The notes under the pieces: model-generated
Seen by the model: the letters and a program-made list of their open reading frames with translations, nothing else
What the model was told of the DNA's origin: nothing
Databases searched by the model: none
Shown here: positions 62,001 through 64,000 of the stretch, piece by piece
How the letters are laid out: the number at the start of each line of letters is the position of its first letter
Position numbering within the stretch: the first letter of the stretch is position 1
Program-made: the position numbers and the translations under genes
DNA from: an uncultured Prevotellaceae bacterium
GTDB taxonomy: Bacteria; Bacteroidota; Bacteroidia; Bacteroidales; Bacteroidaceae
Assembly: GCA_947168045.1 (NCBI GenBank)
Contig: CAMVKN010000005.1
Coordinates: 61,865 to 125,864 of the forward strand
DNA length: 64,000 nucleotides
Direction of reading: 5' to 3'

Positions 62001-63378
62001 ACTTCTTGTTTACCTCGGTGTTGAGTGAGTCGATGCGGCTGTTAGCCTTGTCAGCAGTGGTCTGAGCCTTGGCTGCATCCCTCAGGGCCTTGTCGATGTC
62101 GGTCAGCATCTGCGGAATCTTAGCCACGTTGTCCTTCACGGCCTTGTACCATGTCATCAGCTCATTCAGCTGAGTGGTGTGACCTTCCACGACACCCTTC
62201 AGTTCGTTGAAGGTACCCCAGTCCACCTTGCCCTCTTCAAGAGCCTTGGTCACCTTGGCCAGTGAGTCGATAGAAGCGGCGTTGGCGTTCAGCTTCTTGG
62301 TAGCCTCCGTCTGGAAGTCCTGGAGCAGCTTAATGGCATCAGCATTGTTCTGGATGTCGGTAGCGTTCTTCTGGGTAGCCTTCTGCAGCTTGGTGATGAG
62401 ACCGTCCTCAGCGGTGAGGTCCTGCAGCAGCTTGTCAGTAGCGGCAGCAGCCACGGCAGCCATCATCTTGCGGATAGCGCTGTTAGCGTCATCCAGGTCA
62501 GCGTTCTTGATGAAGTTGGCATCCTCGAGAGCCTTCACGCGAGTTTGGAGAGCCTCAATGGCCTTCCTATTCTCCTCCACCTGGAGAATCTGCTGCTTCA
62601 GCACTGCGATGGCAGCGAAGTTAGCAGCGATGGAGTCAGCCTGACGGTTGTTCACCAGGTCAATGCGGGCGATGTCCTTACCAAGGGAAGCGATTTCAGC
62701 CTCACACCAGAGGTACTTGGTCTCGAGGTCCTTGATGCCATCGTAGTGCTTCTTCAGCGAGTCCTTCACCTCCTGATACTTGGTGGCGACGTCAGCCTCG
62801 TTGCTCTTCATCTTGTTGGCGAGACTGTCAATCAAGGTGTTCACGCCGGCAAGTTTCTCGTTGACATAAGCCACGTCAGCCTTCTTGGCCAGCTCGGTCT
62901 CAAAGGTCGTAACGTCGACAAACTCACGCTGAATCTTTGCGTAGAGGTCGTCAACCTTCTTCTGAGCCTCCTCAATGGCAGCGAGCTTAGCTTTTTCAGC
63001 TTCTGTGACAGCAAGAGCAGCAGCAGCGTCAGCAGACTTCTGTGCAGCCTCAGCAGCCTTCTGTGCAGCCTCAGCAGCCTTGACAGCCTGGTCGGCCGTG
63101 CCCTGAGCGGCCTCAGCAGCCTTCTGTGCAGCTGCAGCATCCTTGACAGCCTGGTCGGCCGTGTCCTGAGCTGTCTTGGCAGCGCTCTGCAGCTTCTGGA
63201 TGTTCGACTCAGCCTGCTGGCGAGCTTCCTCCAGTGCCTTGACCTGGGACTGCAACTGATTGATCAACGCGGTGTTGGCGTTGATGTCATCATCGTAGTC
63301 CTTACAAGACGAAAATACACCCATGGTAACCACAACGAGGGCTGCCATAAGCAATTTACTGATGAATCTTTTTTTCAT
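59020..63378 (-). CDS. Very large coiled-coil surface lipoprotein
   Basis: The ATG at 63378 gives MKKRFISKLLMAALVVVTMG followed by VFSSC, a lipoprotein signal. The 1452-residue protein has a long coiled coil (about 30-560), with an Ala-rich tandem region at 60-120 built from QKAAEAAQ and TADQAVK units. The remaining 870 residues are beta-rich with many aromatic and acidic residues and no catalytic motif seen. It resembles the large PL-type Prevotella surface lipoproteins that hold a stalk and a head. Function unknown; adhesion or structure is likely. Confidence 0.82.
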   Translation of the reverse strand: MKKRFISKLLMAALVVVTMGVFSSCKDYDDDINANTALINQLQSQVKALEEARQQAESNIQKLQSAAKTAQDTADQAVKDAAAAQKAAEAAQGTADQAVKAAEAAQKAAEAAQKSADAAAALAVTEAEKAKLAAIEEAQKKVDDLYAKIQREFVDVTTFETELAKKADVAYVNEKLAGVNTLIDSLANKMKSNEADVATKYQEVKDSLKKHYDGIKDLETKYLWCEAEIASLGKDIARIDLVNNRQADSIAANFAAIAVLKQQILQVEENRKAIEALQTRVKALEDANFIKNADLDDANSAIRKMMAAVAAAATDKLLQDLTAEDGLITKLQKATQKNATDIQNNADAIKLLQDFQTEATKKLNANAASIDSLAKVTKALEEGKVDWGTFNELKGVVEGHTTQLNELMTWYKAVKDNVAKIPQMLTDIDKALRDAAKAQTTADKANSRIDSLNTEVNKKYGQLLDSISAHRTDLNKLFTEVSNLKSRVSAIENGLNTLVVDLNGLFLFVDRSLTSIVTKPDYWTYGFPTIEATIIAAQPVYTFNKRGEVGSANYYEFAEGTQDPENYKGYAFELTANYWMNPHTINYKDYDYSFDEIAAQNYVTRGNRDELKAGIKPIDTEKDVEFNAGTGVLTVHFQFEKGENVNDARTIYEKVFNAGNPNPDPTRDLYQDQDGFYMWNPQYAWTTTLALQATRKGSVEASYKAPGENGATLNGIDEQRVITSDYGIVVPTYIENLLLGNNKYDETGHKVAGAEQIGNQKWHLWRDFGSAKNENAEGRYSFELYLDNTEGLKFNDYVDVHYNGCDDVWTNAKAQEKGFTFKYTLLTNTDVWECTEDGEFKIQDGQGKVANTGNEKAAIVRVELIADGSTFAYGYLTVLMKSKEQPVDITMDLTLDCEDEDAFAAELSWADFIKAVEDSLGQPIDWNLTNFVPVTAPATTPTEALAGPYKKFENANTDNADEAHLGELAHVGTNLAWTFTHDEVITAFYEEDGITPANTENYATIIKILPNEDGVAQGVAPVIITVKIGTVTYPSGTFSPDGGDRITSNWFQMYSNEKTSVADERYEIHVNDEAPGESTSDNEIKYDVTSAFVKNQFKFTGAEGFEDIPEKADLFFNQAKYFIYTGTNGTEWDKNSDYILTGAHGNKYVMYLLDPKLNDAGVAPYTKLYAALITDGVADFSNASKNLVAVLTGDHNELVTFQTTDNAKDLLNHARHDQLGKDETFTSHMIMHVTDYCLPVEENGKNTFDIRYLRPISANVDGQKKVYDAKDDGNNIFVADLVSFIDWRKHEFAANGNTVKVPQGQPATNWNGYQYMAYYGITTIKADFDKARSNVHVGQLSDILDANGKIVNPEAWPTIKEITEKINFYPDANAEAINAGGTADLNTGWTPDYTGFRVANGYYRYENNSGGTTDFYIILPVSVVYYWGETQPEWILIEVKGTEGQGNHARQF
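63000..63180. repeat. Tandem Ala-rich coding repeats in the coiled-coil lipoprotein
   Basis: Units of 21-36 bp encoding AAEAAQKAAEAAQ and TADQAVKDAA-type peptides. They could change length by slippage without breaking the frame. Confidence 0.7.
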
Positions 63379-63486
63379 GTTGTTTAAATTAAAATGATTA
63401 AAAAAATAAGTTTTTTCTTGTCTTTTTCCTTCTCTTAGTACACATTTTCCCTTTTGAATCTCGTGGGCGGAGATGCAATTTTGGTG

Positions 63487-63518
63487 CAAATATAGGCATA
63501 AATCCCAAATCCTGCAAA
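63487..63518 (-). promoter_or_regulatory. Proximal promoter of the coiled-coil lipoprotein
   Basis: On the minus strand a -33 TTTG at 63515-63518, 20 bp, then -7 TATATTTG at 63487-63494, 108 bp before the ATG at 63378. Complete match. Confidence 0.75.
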
Positions 63519-63584
63519 TAATTTTGAACATTTTTTCAGAAAAATGCCAGAAAATTAGCTATTGCAGGGGATTTCGCACCATTT

Positions 63585-63683
63585 TCACCCCCCAGGGGGC
63601 TGTTTTTCCTTTGTTTTAGGGCAGCTTGAGGGATGTTCGTAATAGTAGATATCCGCTTGAAGATGTAGGTTTCTTGCCATCAT
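63585..63683 (-). CDS. Possible 32-residue leader or small protein
   Basis: Two adjacent ATGs at 63683 and 63680 open MMARNLHLQADIYYYEHPSS, ending PPGG at a TGA (63585-63587). An AAAGGAGA sequence sits just upstream, an unusually good Shine-Dalgarno for this group, and a complete promoter lies at 63711-63742. The stop lies in a CCCCC/GGGGG hairpin. It could be a small protein, a regulatory leader for the lipoprotein gene, or chance. Confidence 0.4.
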   Translation of the reverse strand: MMARNLHLQADIYYYEHPSSCPKTKEKQPPGG

Positions 63684-63710
63684 TCTCCTTTCTTTTTACG
63701 AATTTGGGTG

Positions 63711-63742
63711 CAAAGGTAGCTGTTTTCTTTTAAATGAGCAAA
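63711..63742 (-). promoter_or_regulatory. Distal promoter upstream of the leader ORF
   Basis: On the minus strand a -33 TTTG at 63739-63742, 20 bp, then -7 TACCTTTG at 63711-63718, 28 bp before the first ATG of the small ORF. Complete match, so the lipoprotein region has two tandem promoters. Confidence 0.7.
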
Positions 63743-63814
63743 TTTTTGCGGATTTTTTTTACAGGTAGAGAACGTGTGTTTCTATAATATATTATTGTAC
63801 GTGCGTGTGTAAGT

Positions 63815-63848
63815 GAAGCCCCCGCCGGGTGTTTCTGGCGGGGGCTTC
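63815..63848 (-). terminator. Hairpin after asnS
   Basis: 12-bp perfect arms at 63815-63826 and 63837-63848 with a 10-base loop, about 50 bp beyond the asnS stop on the minus strand. A second small stem at 63870-63889 (GTTGCGATG/CATCGCAAC) lies between. Confidence 0.75.
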
Positions 63849-63899
63849 GTGGGTGTTGTTGCCACTGTGTTGCGATGGCATCGCAACATACTGGACGGG

Positions 63900-64000
63900 T
63901 TAGAACTCTGCGGACTTGGGGGTGCGGGGGAAGGGGATGACGTCACGGATGTTCTGCATGCCTGTGACGAAGAGGATGAGGCGCTCGAAGCCAAGGCCGA
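63900..64000 (-). CDS. asnS: Asparaginyl-tRNA synthetase, C-terminal fragment
   Basis: The window ends inside this gene. The last 32 residues read [20 protein letters not shown] and then [12 protein letters not shown] before TAA at 63900-63902. The class II motif 3 (G-L-G-x-E-R) and the end [11 protein letters not shown]...AEF match AsnRS, which charges tRNA-Asn. AspRS has a similar motif but a different terminus. Confidence 0.85.
   Translation of the reverse strand, partial: GLGFERLILFVTGMQNIRDVIPFPRTPKSAEF

Noticed and set aside
63870..63889. Second terminator after asnS
   Set aside because: The 9-bp stem has no T run and a stronger hairpin follows at 63815-63848; listed only as a nearby stem.

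Overview
The window looks like a chromosomal stretch of a Bacteroidales bacterium, most likely Prevotellaceae (Prevotella/Segatella-like). The signs are many promoter boxes of the Bacteroidetes TAnnTTTG type, almost no Shine-Dalgarno sequences, secreted proteins ending in a short 'YxLxGxR...NGKKxxVK' tail, a C10 (streptopain-like) protease, a glycine-for-cysteine PurF paralogue, lipoproteins, and meso-DAP dehydrogenase. Most of the window is GC-rich coding DNA; one clearly more AT-rich block (about 9.4-23 kb) stands apart as an accessory island. No tRNA, rRNA, transposase, integrase or CRISPR array was seen.

Layout. 1-8 kb: the end of a LysM protein, then a kinase/phosphatase cluster (transmembrane Ser/Thr kinase, two secreted paralogues, PP2C phosphatase), then meso-DAP dehydrogenase and a secreted protein, closed by a strong hairpin. 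8.2-9.2 kb: a DUF362 lipoprotein on the minus strand. 9.4-22.5 kb: a defence-like island. It holds an HTH regulator, a PLD-SNF2 helicase, a BRO/DinD-like protein and an Eco57I/PglX-like methyltransferase; an ABC-type ATPase with a TOPRIM-like partner; an SF1 helicase split by a frameshift; and decayed DUF1016-like fragments, followed by a repeat-rich tail without genes. 23-29.9 kb: nadB and a GH35 beta-galactosidase on the minus strand, a DUF3857 protein behind a sigma-54-type promoter, and a PurF-like protein. 30-39.6 kb: WG-repeat lipoprotein, RNase R, a histidine acid phosphatase, and a minus-strand row dnaG-queD-queE-cls. 39.6-49 kb: a 57-residue small protein, a C10 protease, a double SGNH esterase, and an electron-transfer/acyl-CoA dehydrogenase operon (etfB-etfA-small membrane protein-acd). 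49-64 kb: a toxin-antitoxin-like pair, a large secreted protein, PBP4, nrdD-nrdG, OmpA, a lipoprotein, a 1452-residue coiled-coil lipoprotein, and the end of asnS.

The most unusual signal is a family of GC-rich palindromic elements. Two copies have nearly the same 44-bp terminal inverted repeats and sit inside dnaG and rnr. A shorter subfamily sits inside the beta-galactosidase gene, and single arms sit in rnr and etfB. All are read through in frame and add Pro/Gly/Ser-rich peptide inserts (pattern TPNPSxxGGEG) to housekeeping proteins. A different, AT-richer set of short repeats fills exact gene junctions, and related palindromes sit in frame inside queE and the acyl-CoA dehydrogenase gene. 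The second main interest is the composite island, especially its regulator/PLD-SNF2/BRO/methyltransferase operon and the ATPase-TOPRIM pair next to it.
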